Below the pieces are notes generated by a model that worked only from the letters and a program-made list of their open reading frames with translations, searched no databases and was not told the origin of the DNA. A stretch of 64,000 nucleotides of DNA, from assembly GCA_027484575.1 (NCBI GenBank), contig JAIXSQ010000009.1:105106-169105 (forward strand), written 5' to 3'. The stretch is from Comamonadaceae bacterium. GTDB lineage: Bacteria; Pseudomonadota; Gammaproteobacteria; Burkholderiales; Burkholderiaceae_C. A program made the translations under genes and the position numbers. Positions 48,593-57,695 of this stretch are shown here, one piece after another (position 1 is the first letter of the stretch; each line of letters begins with the position of its first letter).

Positions 48593-49876
48593 ATGGTGGA
48601 CACGACCCGACGCGCGCTGCTGGCCGGCGGCGCAGGCTCGCTGGCGCTGGCATCGCTGCCGGCCGCGGCGCAGATGGCGATGGGGCCCAACGACAAGTTC
48701 GACCTGCTGGTGCGCAACGCGCAGGTGGTCGATCCCAGCCAGAACCTGCAGGGCCGCCGCGACATCGGCATCCGCAACGGCCAGGTGGTGCAGCTGGCCG
48801 AGTCCATCCCCGCCGAGCGCGGCAACCGCGTGCTCGACGTCGGCGGCAAGCTGGTCACCCCCGGCCTGATCGACCTGCACTGCCACACCTACCCCTACGG
48901 CTCGGCCATCGGCATCCCGCCCGACGAGCTGCTGGCGCACCAGTGCACCACCACCACCGTGTCGGCCGGCGACGGCGGCGCCAACAACATCGCGGGCTTC
49001 CGCCGCTTCATCGTGCCCAGCGTGCGCACGCGCCAGTTCGCCTTCGTGCACATCGCGGTGCACGGGCTGGCGGGCTTCCCCGTGCCCGAGCTGTTCAACA
49101 TCGACTTCGCGCAGCCCGAGGTGGCGGCCCGCGCCGTGGCCGAGAACGCCGACCTGGTGCTGGGCGTGAAGGTGCGCATGAGCGAGAACGTGATCGCACG
49201 GCACGGCATGGAGCCGCTGCGCCGCGCCATCCGCGCCTGCGAGCTCAGTGGCGTGCCCGCCAAGGTGATGGTGCACATCGGCGGCGTGCAGGACGTGGCG
49301 CTGATGTCGCAGATCCTCGATGCCATGCGGCCGGGCGACGTGCTGACGCACTGCTTTTCGGGCGCGCCCAACAACGCCGGCCAGTTCACCAACATCGTCC
49401 AGGAGGGCAAGCTGCTGCCCGCGGCGCTGGCGGCCAAGCGCCGCGGCGTGGTGTTCGACGTGGGCCACGGCGGCGGCAGCTTCGACTACACCGTCGCCGA
49501 GGCCGCCATCGCCCAGGGCTGCCCGCCCGACACCATCAGCTCCGACGTGCACGTGTTCTCGGCCAACACGCCGGGCCTGCCCTACCTGCCATGGGTGATG
49601 AGCAAGTTCCTGAACATGGGCTTCAGCCTGCCCGAGGTGGTGCGCATGGCCACCGAGAACCCGGCCCGCGTGATCGCCCGCATCCCCAAGCACGGCACGC
49701 TGCAGGTGGGCGCGCCGGCCGACCTGTCGATCCTGGAGCTGGTGGAAGGGCCGGTCTCGTTCGTCGACACCCGCAACAACACGCGCCAGGGCCGGGTGCA
49801 CCTCAAGCCGGCCGGCACGGTGATCGCGGGCGTGGCCTCGGGCCGGCCGTACCAGTCGCCGTTCAGCGTGCGGTGA
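48593..49876 (+). CDS. exported amidohydrolase (COG3964-like metallohydrolase)
   Basis: 427 residues with a twin-arginine-type signal (TTRRALLAGGAGSLALA..AAA, RR at residues 6-7). Amidohydrolase metal ligands: His96 and His98 (LIDLHCHTYPYG), probable carboxylated Lys near 192 (LVLGVKVRMS), His in VMVHIGG, His in THCFSG and Asp in SSDVHVFS. The pattern fits the EF0837/Atu3266 branch acting on acylated hydroxy or amino acids; the substrate is not certain. AAGGAG lies before the ATG. Followed by a secreted alpha/beta hydrolase 11 bp on. Confidence 0.87.
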   Translation: MVDTTRRALLAGGAGSLALASLPAAAQMAMGPNDKFDLLVRNAQVVDPSQNLQGRRDIGIRNGQVVQLAESIPAERGNRVLDVGGKLVTPGLIDLHCHTYPYGSAIGIPPDELLAHQCTTTTVSAGDGGANNIAGFRRFIVPSVRTRQFAFVHIAVHGLAGFPVPELFNIDFAQPEVAARAVAENADLVLGVKVRMSENVIARHGMEPLRRAIRACELSGVPAKVMVHIGGVQDVALMSQILDAMRPGDVLTHCFSGAPNNAGQFTNIVQEGKLLPAALAAKRRGVVFDVGHGGGSFDYTVAEAAIAQGCPPDTISSDVHVFSANTPGLPYLPWVMSKFLNMGFSLPEVVRMATENPARVIARIPKHGTLQVGAPADLSILELVEGPVSFVDTRNNTRQGRVHLKPAGTVIAGVASGRPYQSPFSVR

Positions 49877-49887
49877 AGGAGGGCGCG

Positions 49888-50964
49888 ATGCACAAGCTGC
49901 TGCAACGCGCGCTGGCCGCGGGCCTGCTGGCCTGCGCCGCGCTGGGCGCCTTCGCGCAGGACCTGCTCACGCCGAAGGAGGGCGCGTGGACGGTGCGCGA
50001 CTTCCGCTTCCACACCGGCGAGGTGCTGCCCGAGCTGCGCCTGGCCTACACCACGCTGGGCAACCCGCAGGGCGAGCCGGTGGTGGTGCTGCACGGCACC
50101 ACCGGCTCGGCGCAGACGATGCTCACGCCGGCCTTCGCGGGCCAGCTGTTCGGGCCGGGCCAGCCGCTGGATGCCACGAAGCACTGGATCATCGTTCCCG
50201 ACGCCATCGGCCATGGCAAGTCCAGCAAGCCCAGCGACGGCCTGCGCGCGAAGTTCCCGCGCTACAACTACGACGACATGGTCGACGCGCAGGTGCGGCT
50301 GGTGCGCGAGCACCTGGGCGTCAAGCACGTGCGGCTGGTGATCGGCAACAGCATGGGCGGCATGCACGCCTGGATCTGGGGCACCCGCTACCCCGACTAC
50401 ATGGATGCCCTCGTGCCGATGGCCTGCCAGCCCACCGCGATGAGCAGCCGCAACTGGATCCTGCGGCGGCTGGTGGTCGACAGCATCACCAACGACCCCG
50501 AGTGGAACGGCGGCAACTACACCAGGCAGCCGCGCAGCGCGCAGGTCGCCTCCGTGTTCTTCGCCTTCGCCACCAACGGCGGCAGCCAGGCCCTGGCCAA
50601 GGCGGCGCCCACCCGCGCGCAGGCCGACGCGCTGCTCGATGCGCGGCTGAAGGCACCGTTCGCGGCCGATGCCAACGACACGCTGTACCACTGGGCCTCG
50701 TCGGGCGACTACGACCCGTCGCCCCGGCTCGAGCAGATCCAGGCCGCCGTGCTGGCGATCAACTCCGCCGACGACGAGCGCAACCCGCCCGAGACCGGCT
50801 TGATGGAGCGCGCGCTGCAGCGGGTCAGGAACGGCAAGCTGTACGTGATCCCCGCCAGCGAGCAGACGGCCGGGCACGGTACCACCGCGAACGCCCGCTG
50901 GTATGCGCCGCAGCTGGCCGAGCTGCTGCGGACCGCGCCGCGGCGTGGCGGCGGGGGGATGTAA
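49888..50964 (+). CDS. secreted alpha/beta hydrolase (MetX-like fold)
   Basis: 358 residues with a signal peptide (MHKLLQRALAAGLLACAALGAFA). Nucleophile Ser155 in GNSMGGMHAW; likely Asp in NSADDERNPPE and His in TAGHGTT near 330. The layout resembles homoserine O-acetyltransferase-like hydrolases but is exported, so a scavenging ester or amide hydrolase is likelier. GGAGG Shine-Dalgarno overlaps the end of the amidohydrolase gene; the two probably act together in the periplasm. Confidence 0.88.
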   Translation: MHKLLQRALAAGLLACAALGAFAQDLLTPKEGAWTVRDFRFHTGEVLPELRLAYTTLGNPQGEPVVVLHGTTGSAQTMLTPAFAGQLFGPGQPLDATKHWIIVPDAIGHGKSSKPSDGLRAKFPRYNYDDMVDAQVRLVREHLGVKHVRLVIGNSMGGMHAWIWGTRYPDYMDALVPMACQPTAMSSRNWILRRLVVDSITNDPEWNGGNYTRQPRSAQVASVFFAFATNGGSQALAKAAPTRAQADALLDARLKAPFAADANDTLYHWASSGDYDPSPRLEQIQAAVLAINSADDERNPPETGLMERALQRVRNGKLYVIPASEQTAGHGTTANARWYAPQLAELLRTAPRRGGGGM

Positions 50965-50993
50965 GCGCACCGCGGTCGGATCGAACGCCCGAC

Positions 50994-51058
50994 TGGATCC
51001 CCGCCTGCGCGGGGATGACGGTGGGAGCGTCGTCACCCCCGCGCAAGCGGGGGGCCAG
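50994..51058. repeat. inverted pair of palindromic repeat units
   Basis: Units at 50994-51020 (TGGATCCCCGCCTGCGCGGG...) and 51032-51058 (GTCACCCCCGCGCAAGCGGG...) lie in the convergent gap between the alpha/beta hydrolase and DUF1294 genes. They are separated by only 11 bases. Confidence 0.85.
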
Positions 51059-51086
51059 GCTGCTGCGCGCAGCGCAGCACAGGTGC

Positions 51087-51506
51087 TCAGCGCAGCAGTG
51101 CCAGCAGCTGCGGACCCCACCAGAGCCATGCGCCGAGCATGGCCAAGTGCAGCGCCACCGTCACCGCATACACCGCGCGGAAGCTTCCCTTCCTCGACTT
51201 GTGCCGCAGCACCTGCTGCGCCAGCCACGCCCCCACCCAGCCGCCGGCCAGGCTCCACAGGTGCAGCGTGGCTTCGGGGGTGCGCCAGGCGCCGTGGCGG
51301 GCGGCGTGCTTGTCGCGGGCATACAGCCCGGCCGTGACGAGGTTGGCCACGCCCCAGCCCCACCAGGTCCAGCCCGGCAGCCAGCGCGCCCAGGTGGCTG
51401 CGGCCAACGCGCCCAGGTAGGCGGCCACCAGCACGGCCATGGCCGCGTTCGCCAGGGCGTTGCCCGGGCGATGGACAGGTCGGCGGTGGCGGGGCGGGCG
51501 CTGCAT
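51087..51506 (-). CDS. DUF1294 family small membrane protein
   Basis: 139 residues from ATG 51506. Basic N-terminus, then about four membrane helices with the DUF1294 hallmarks (GLYARDKHAARHGAWRTPEATLHLWSLAGGWVGAWLAQQVLRHKSRKGSFRAVY). Family members can carry an N-terminal cold-shock domain, absent here. Function unknown. The longer open frame upstream to 51860 is antisense to the VOC gene and not credible. Confidence 0.85.
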   Translation of the reverse strand: MQRPPRHRRPVHRPGNALANAAMAVLVAAYLGALAAATWARWLPGWTWWGWGVANLVTAGLYARDKHAARHGAWRTPEATLHLWSLAGGWVGAWLAQQVLRHKSRKGSFRAVYAVTVALHLAMLGAWLWWGPQLLALLR

Positions 51507-51635
51507 CGGCCGCGCATCATGCCTCGGGACAAACCCTGATTTCCGCACGCCGTTGTCGATCCGGTGCGCTCCCATTCGTCGTGCAGGCAGGAGGCGGCGA
51601 TCCGGGCCGCGCCCAGCCACCACGGAAAGGACCCC

Positions 51636-52064
51636 ATGCCCACGCTCGACAGCTACATCTTCTTCGACGGCCAGTGCGCCGAGGCCATGCGCCACTACGC
51701 CCAGGTGCTGGGCGGCCAGCTGCAGGCGCTGATGACCTACGCCCAGTCGCCCCAACCCGGGCAGTGCCCGCCCGACAGTGCCGACCGGATCATGCATGCC
51801 TGCATCGCCATGCCCGACGGCCGCCTGCTGATGGCGTCGGACTCGCCCGCGGGCCAGCACCGGCCGATGGCCGGCTTCGCGCTGTCGCTCACCTACGGCA
51901 GCGCCGACGAGGCGCGGCGCGTGTTCGCGCAGCTGGCCGAGGGCGGCAGCGTGGGCATGCCGCCGGCCGAGACCTTCTGGGCCGACCTGTTCGGCATGTG
52001 CACCGACCGCTGGGGCACGCCCTGGTTCGTCTCCGGCGGCCCGCGCCCGGTGCCGCAGGCCTGA
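51636..52064 (+). CDS. VOC family protein (PhnB/glyoxalase-like)
   Basis: 142 residues. Two beta-alpha-beta-beta-beta halves as in PhnB-like proteins (SYIFFDGQCAEAMRHYAQVLGG, IMHACIAMPDGRLLMASD, FWADLFGMCTDRWGTPWFVSGG). Members bind metals or small ligands, with roles ranging from resistance to isomerases. ATG 51636 is preceded by GGAAAGG. The YciI gene follows 42 bp on; such pairs are common in bacteria. Confidence 0.9.
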   Translation: MPTLDSYIFFDGQCAEAMRHYAQVLGGQLQALMTYAQSPQPGQCPPDSADRIMHACIAMPDGRLLMASDSPAGQHRPMAGFALSLTYGSADEARRVFAQLAEGGSVGMPPAETFWADLFGMCTDRWGTPWFVSGGPRPVPQA

Positions 52065-52106
52065 GCCCGCACCGACTTCAACCCTTCAACGCACAAGGAG
52101 CACGAC

Positions 52107-52535
52107 ATGCGATTCATGGTCATCGTCAAGGCCACGGCCGACAGCGAGGCGGGCGTGATGCCCAGCCAGGAGCTGATGGCGCAGATGGGCGCGTTCAACG
52201 AGGAGCTGGTGCGGGCCGGCGTGATGCAGGCCGGCGAGGGACTGCATCCCAGCGCCAAGGGGGCGCGCGTGCTGTTCTCGGGCGCCGAGCGGCGCGTGGT
52301 CGACGGTCCCTTCGCCGAGACCAAGGAACTGGTCGCCGGCTTTTGGCTCTGGAACTGCGCCTCGCTGCAGGAGGCGATCGACTGGGCGCGGCGCTGCCCC
52401 AACCCGCACCCGGGCGAGTCGCAGCTGGAGATCCGCCAGGTGTTCGACGCCGAGGATTTCGGCGCCGAGTTCACGCCCGAGCTGCGCGCCCAGGAAGAGC
52501 GGCTGCGCCAGGAGATCGCCTCGCGCGCCGCCTGA
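52107..52535 (+). CDS. YciI family (DGPF domain) protein
   Basis: 142 residues with the YCII/DGPF signature VVDGPFAETKELVAGFWLWNC near residues 72-92 and MRFMVIVKA at the start. AAGGAG Shine-Dalgarno. Function is unsettled. In many genomes such genes precede an ECF sigma factor gene, but none follows here; the next gene is convergent. Confidence 0.9.
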   Translation: MRFMVIVKATADSEAGVMPSQELMAQMGAFNEELVRAGVMQAGEGLHPSAKGARVLFSGAERRVVDGPFAETKELVAGFWLWNCASLQEAIDWARRCPNPHPGESQLEIRQVFDAEDFGAEFTPELRAQEERLRQEIASRAA

Positions 52536-52570
52536 GGACGGCCGGGCGCGCGGCCCGGCGCCGCCACGCG

Positions 52571-52596
52571 GTCATCCCGGCGAAGGCCGGGATCCA
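52571..52596. repeat. single palindromic repeat unit
   Basis: GTCATCCCGGCG..GCCGGGATCCA, with stem ATCCCGGC/GCCGGGAT, stands between the YciI gene and the convergent small secreted-protein gene. Confidence 0.85.
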
Positions 52597-52633
52597 GCGG
52601 CTTGCCCGCGCACGGATCCCGGCGCCATCGGCG

Positions 52634-53014
52634 TCACTGGCTGGACTTGCCCGCCCCCATCGACTGCGAGGACTGCGCGGCCTTGGCCTTCTCGACCTCG
52701 AGCTCGGCCTGCGCGTGGTCGGCCTTGGCCTGCTTCTCGCACAGCGACTTCTGCGAACCCTGCTTGGTGTCGCACTGCGCCTTGGCCGACTTGTAGTCGG
52801 CGTCCGCCTGCTTCTGCATCTGCTGCGTCTGCGAGCGCCCGGACGACTGGCCCGAGCCGCCCGACGAGCCGCCGGACGACGACGACATGCCGGCGCCGCC
52901 CGAGGGGCCGCTGCTGCCGGCGCCGGCCGAGCCGCTGCCGGTGGACTGCGCGAGGGCGGGGCCGGCCACGGCCAGGGTGAGGGTGGTGGCGACGGCCACG
53001 AGGGTCTGCTTCAT
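52634..53014 (-). CDS. small secreted Ser/Gly-rich protein with Lys/Ala/Gln-rich tail
   Basis: 126 residues. Signal peptide (MKQTLVAVATTLTLAVAGPALA), a Gly/Ser low-complexity stretch (about 24-60), then a charged helical segment (about 62-110) with two Cys (AQCDTKQG, SLCEKQAKAD) that could pair. Probably periplasmic. GGAG-type Shine-Dalgarno before ATG 53014. I recognise no family with certainty; function unknown. Confidence 0.75.
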   Translation of the reverse strand: MKQTLVAVATTLTLAVAGPALAQSTGSGSAGAGSSGPSGGAGMSSSSGGSSGGSGQSSGRSQTQQMQKQADADYKSAKAQCDTKQGSQKSLCEKQAKADHAQAELEVEKAKAAQSSQSMGAGKSSQ

Positions 53015-53130
53015 CGGTGAACTCCTTGTTCGGTTGGCAAGAGCGGTGCAGTGGACAGGGCGCGCGGCTGCGGATGTGTAGGACGCGGTGGCGGATGGGC
53101 GCGCGGGATGGCGGGCGGGCGGTGGGACGG

Positions 53131-53206
53131 GTCGTCCCGCGCAGGCGGGGACCCACGATGCGGCGCGGCGCCGGTGCGTGGATCCCCGCCTGCGCGGGGA
53201 TGACGG
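53131..53206. repeat. inverted pair of palindromic repeat units
   Basis: Units at 53131-53157 (GTCGTCCCGCGCAGGCGGGG...) and 53176-53206 (GCGTGGATCCCCGCCTGCGC...) around a GC-rich centre, between the divergent small secreted-protein and GDSL genes. It occupies most of the upstream region of both. Confidence 0.85.
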
Positions 53207-53287
53207 GATCGGCAGTGCACGAGTCGCCACCGGCCTACACGTGCCGGACGGCCGCCTGCCCAGCATCGGCCGCAAAGGACCCTGCCC

Positions 53288-54466
53288 ATGCCCACCCTGC
53301 GCCACCCCCTGCGCCTTGCGCTCGCCGTCACCACCGCCGCGCTGCTCGCCGCCTGCGGCGGGGGCGGTGGCGACGACAACGTCGCGGCCACCACGCCGAC
53401 CACCCAACCCCAGGCCCAGGCCGCGGGACCGATCACCCGCGTCGTCGTGGCGGGCGACAGCCTGGCCGACGCGGGCACCTTCGGCTACCGCGCCACGGTG
53501 GCGACGGCGGCCAACACCGCGACGGGCTACCCGGTCTTCACCGAACTGGTCGCCCGCGACCTGGCCGCGCCCGCACTGTGCCCGTACTTCGCCAGCACCG
53601 ACCGCGGCCAGACCTTCAGCACCCGCAGCACCTGCACCAACTTCGCGGTGGCCGGCGCGCTGGTGAACAACCCGGCCGTGCGCAACGGCGACGACAGCCC
53701 GTTCTCGGTGCAGCACCAGCTGCGCACCGCGCTGCAGGCCAGCGGCGGCGCGTGGCGGGCGGGCGACCTGCTGCTGGTGGACGGCGGCGCCAACGACATC
53801 GCCAGCCTGGCCGACACCTACATCGATTCGCTGCGCAGCGGCACCGACCGCGCCGTGCTGCTGGCGCTGCTGGGGCAGGAGCTCAGCGCCTCGACACTGG
53901 CCGATGCGCTGTCGCAGGCGAGCGGCGGCATCGTGGCGGGCCGGCTGTACGCGCAGGCCACCGCCAACACCTTGTGGACCGCGCTGCGCGGCGCCGCCCT
54001 GGACCGCGGCGCCACGCGGGTGGCGGTGCTGGAGGTGCCGGACCTCACGCGCACGCCGCGCTTCCGCACCATCCTGCAGGGGCTGGCCGGCACGCAGGGG
54101 GCGACGGTCGCGGCCGAGACCGAGGCCGGCATCCGCACCTGGGTGGCGACGTACAACGCCGAACTCGCACGGCTGGCCGCCGGCGAGCGGCGCGTGGCCA
54201 TCGTGCCCTACGCCGCCGACTTCGCGGCGCAGACCACCAGCCCCGCGACCTACGGCCTGACCGTCACCGACCAGCCGGCCTGCCCCTCGGCGCTGGACTT
54301 TCCCGCCTGCACCGACACCGCGCTGGACGCCGCCCCGCCCGCCGGCGGCACCGCGGGCTGGTGGCGCAGCTGGTTGTTCTCCGACAACTTCCATCCCACG
54401 CCGCGGGGGCACGAGCTGATCGCGCGGCTGGTGCAGCAGACGCTGGTGCGGGCGGGGTGGCGTTGA
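53288..54466 (+). CDS. GDSL/SGNH hydrolase lipoprotein
   Basis: 392 residues. Lipoprotein signal with lipobox LLAAC (Cys23), a Gly-rich linker, then the SGNH fold: Ser58 in AGDSLADAG (block I), Asn/Gly in DGGANDIAS (block III) and the Asp-x-x-His of block V in SDNFHPTPRG near residue 370. It is likely an outer-membrane or periplasmic esterase/lipase. It is like the passenger of autotransporter esterases but has no beta-barrel. Single gene. Confidence 0.9.
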   Translation: MPTLRHPLRLALAVTTAALLAACGGGGGDDNVAATTPTTQPQAQAAGPITRVVVAGDSLADAGTFGYRATVATAANTATGYPVFTELVARDLAAPALCPYFASTDRGQTFSTRSTCTNFAVAGALVNNPAVRNGDDSPFSVQHQLRTALQASGGAWRAGDLLLVDGGANDIASLADTYIDSLRSGTDRAVLLALLGQELSASTLADALSQASGGIVAGRLYAQATANTLWTALRGAALDRGATRVAVLEVPDLTRTPRFRTILQGLAGTQGATVAAETEAGIRTWVATYNAELARLAAGERRVAIVPYAADFAAQTTSPATYGLTVTDQPACPSALDFPACTDTALDAAPPAGGTAGWWRSWLFSDNFHPTPRGHELIARLVQQTLVRAGWR

Positions 54467-54480
54467 GGGCGGCGTCCTCC

Positions 54481-54756
54481 GTCATGCCCGCGCAGGCGGG
54501 CATCCACGCTCAGGCGCGGCGCTCGCACGTGGGTCCCCGCCTGCGCGGGGACGACGGGGAGGCCGGCATGGCCCCCGCACGCGTCGCCCCGGCGAAGGCC
54601 GGGGCCCAGTGACTTCGGGGTGCATCGAAACGGCAGAAGTCACTGGATTCCGGCCTTCGCCGGAATGACGACATCCTCCGTCATGCCCGCGCAGGCGGGC
54701 ATCCACGCGCAGGCGCGGCGCTCGCGCATGGGGCCCCGCGTGCGCGGTGACGACGG
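54481..54756. repeat. cluster of six palindromic repeat units
   Basis: Fills the whole 302-bp convergent gap between the GDSL and dbpA genes. Units: 54481-54507 and 54528-54557 (pair 1), 54582-54615 and 54637-54670 (pair 2, CAGTGACTT type), 54680-54707 and 54727-54756 (pair 3). Pairs 1 and 3 share their central spacer too (CAGGCGCGGCGCTCGC), so one is a copy of the other. Confidence 0.88.
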
Positions 54757-54768
54757 GGCCGGGACCCC

Positions 54769-56160
<1,392 letters not shown>

Positions 56161-56264
56161 CGCCCGATCATTCCACACCGCGCGGCGCGGTCCGCGCGGA
56201 CCCCCGCGTCGTCATGCCCGGCTCGACCGGGCAGCCAGATCCGGCGTGGGCCGGACCCGTGACC

Positions 56265-56414
56265 TCACTGCTTGTTCTTCAGCTTGCCCTTGGGCATCAC
56301 GGCCGTGGTCGGCGGCATCGGCCGGTCGGACGTCGAGCCGCTGTCCTTGGGGGCGGAGCTGTCCTTCTTGGGTTTCTTGACCATCTTGTTGCTGGTCTGC
56401 GAGCGATTGGCCAT
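56265..56414 (-). CDS. small basic hypothetical protein (49 residues)
   Basis: ATG 56414 is preceded by AACAGGAGA at ideal distance, and the frame runs to TGA at 56265. The 49 residues begin MANRSQTSNKMVKKPKK and end KGKLKNKQ: strongly basic, Ser/Pro/Lys-rich and probably disordered, suggesting a nucleic-acid or ribosome contact. The strong ribosome site and biased codons support coding. No family recognised. Confidence 0.6.
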   Translation of the reverse strand: MANRSQTSNKMVKKPKKDSSAPKDSGSTSDRPMPPTTAVMPKGKLKNKQ

Positions 56415-56486
56415 GCGGGTCTCCTGTTGGTCGCCGCACTGTACAGCCGGCGGTGGCGCCGGCTGGCCGGGCGTGGCGTCGACGCG

Positions 56487-57536
56487 TCAGACCGGCGCCA
56501 GCGGGGGCGCGCCCCGGGCGCCGTCGTCGCGGCGCAGGGCGGGATCCAGGCGCCTGCGCTCCTCGTCGGCCGCGGCGGCCGCCTGCGCCACCGCGTGCTC
56601 CACCCCCGCCACGATCTGCGCCTGCGCGGCGTAGTGCGCCATGTGCCCCACGCCGTCGACCAGGTGCAGCCGCGCCTGGGGCAACACCGCATGCAGCCGC
56701 ACCGACTGCTGCGGCGACACCACCTTGTCGGCCGTGCCCGCCACCAGCGTCACCGGCAGGTGCAACTGCGCGTAGCGGTCCTTCAGCGCGCGTGCCTGCG
56801 GCACCATGTGCGCGCCGTCCTCGGCGATGGCGCGCTGCTGCAGCGGGCGCAGCAGCAGGTCGCGCGGCAGCAGGTCCCAGAAGCGCTCGGGCACCGGCAG
56901 CGGATCGAAGATCGCCTTGACCGTCGCGCCCAGCGTGGCCCGCGCCGTCCAGGCCGCCGTCGTGTACCGCAGCAGGTCGCCCAGCACCGGCACCGCGCCC
57001 GGCAGTGCCAGCCAGCGGTCCAGCCGCAGGCTGGGCCAGTAGTAGCCGCCCACCAGCACCAGCCCGGCGACGGACTGCGGCTGGTGCAGCGCCATGGCCA
57101 GCGCCACCTGCGTGCCCAGCGAATGGCCCACCACCACCGGCCGGTGCACGCCCAGCGCCTCGGCGGCGCGGTGCAGCAGGTCGGCCTGCTGCGCGGGCGT
57201 CCACACCGTGCCGCCGCGCGGCCGGTCGCTGTGGCCGAAGCCGGGGCGGTCGATCACCAGCACCCGGTGCCGCTGCGCCAGGCGCTGCAGCAGGCCGCTG
57301 GCCTCGAAGTCGGCGCCGTGCACCAAGTTGCCGTGGATCAGCAGCACCGGCGGGGCGTCGTGCGGGCCTTCCAGCCGGTAGTGCAGGCGGGTGCCGGCGA
57401 TGTGGATCAGGTGGTGGGGGGCGTGGCGCCGGCGCTCGGCCTGGCGGGAGGCGTGTTCGACCCAGAGGGCGCTGGAAAGAGCCGTGGCGCAAAAAGCGCT
57501 CAGAGCAATTAGGCTCAGTGGCGGTTCGGGGCGCAT
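56487..57536 (-). CDS. alpha/beta hydrolase with N-terminal signal anchor
   Basis: 349 residues from ATG 57536 (MRPEPPLSLIALSAFC); an ATG at 57554 would add six residues. A hydrophobic N-terminal segment (about 7-25) anchors or exports it. Core: LLIHGNLVHGADF (oxyanion HGN), nucleophile Ser139 in VVVGHSLGTQVALAMA, Asp in GTADKVVSP and His in DGVGHMAHY. Esterase, epoxide-hydrolase-like or haloalkane-dehalogenase-like; the substrate is unknown. The 159-bp gap to the upstream island gene shows no feature I can name. Confidence 0.88.
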   Translation of the reverse strand: MRPEPPLSLIALSAFCATALSSALWVEHASRQAERRRHAPHHLIHIAGTRLHYRLEGPHDAPPVLLIHGNLVHGADFEASGLLQRLAQRHRVLVIDRPGFGHSDRPRGGTVWTPAQQADLLHRAAEALGVHRPVVVGHSLGTQVALAMALHQPQSVAGLVLVGGYYWPSLRLDRWLALPGAVPVLGDLLRYTTAAWTARATLGATVKAIFDPLPVPERFWDLLPRDLLLRPLQQRAIAEDGAHMVPQARALKDRYAQLHLPVTLVAGTADKVVSPQQSVRLHAVLPQARLHLVDGVGHMAHYAAQAQIVAGVEHAVAQAAAAADEERRRLDPALRRDDGARGAPPLAPV

Positions 57537-57695
57537 GCAATGAGCATGTGCCAAGGCAACATCAGTGCTGTCGGGCAGCAGAGCGTCGCTACGTCGGACA
57601 TCGCTGTGCGCTGAAAGTCGGAGCGCCTCAGGAGCAGCGCAGGGAAGTAGGTGCCAGTCAGGTCGGTGACGTCGGCCAGAGCTGCAATTGCGACA

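Noticed and set aside
51507..51860. Long N-terminal extension of the DUF1294 gene
   Set aside because: It would be antisense to the well-supported VOC gene; the ATG at 51506 gives a typical DUF1294 length.
54481..54756. Repeat cluster considered as a CRISPR array
   Set aside because: Units alternate in orientation, stem sequences vary, spacing is irregular and no cas gene is near; it fits a REP/BIME-like family.
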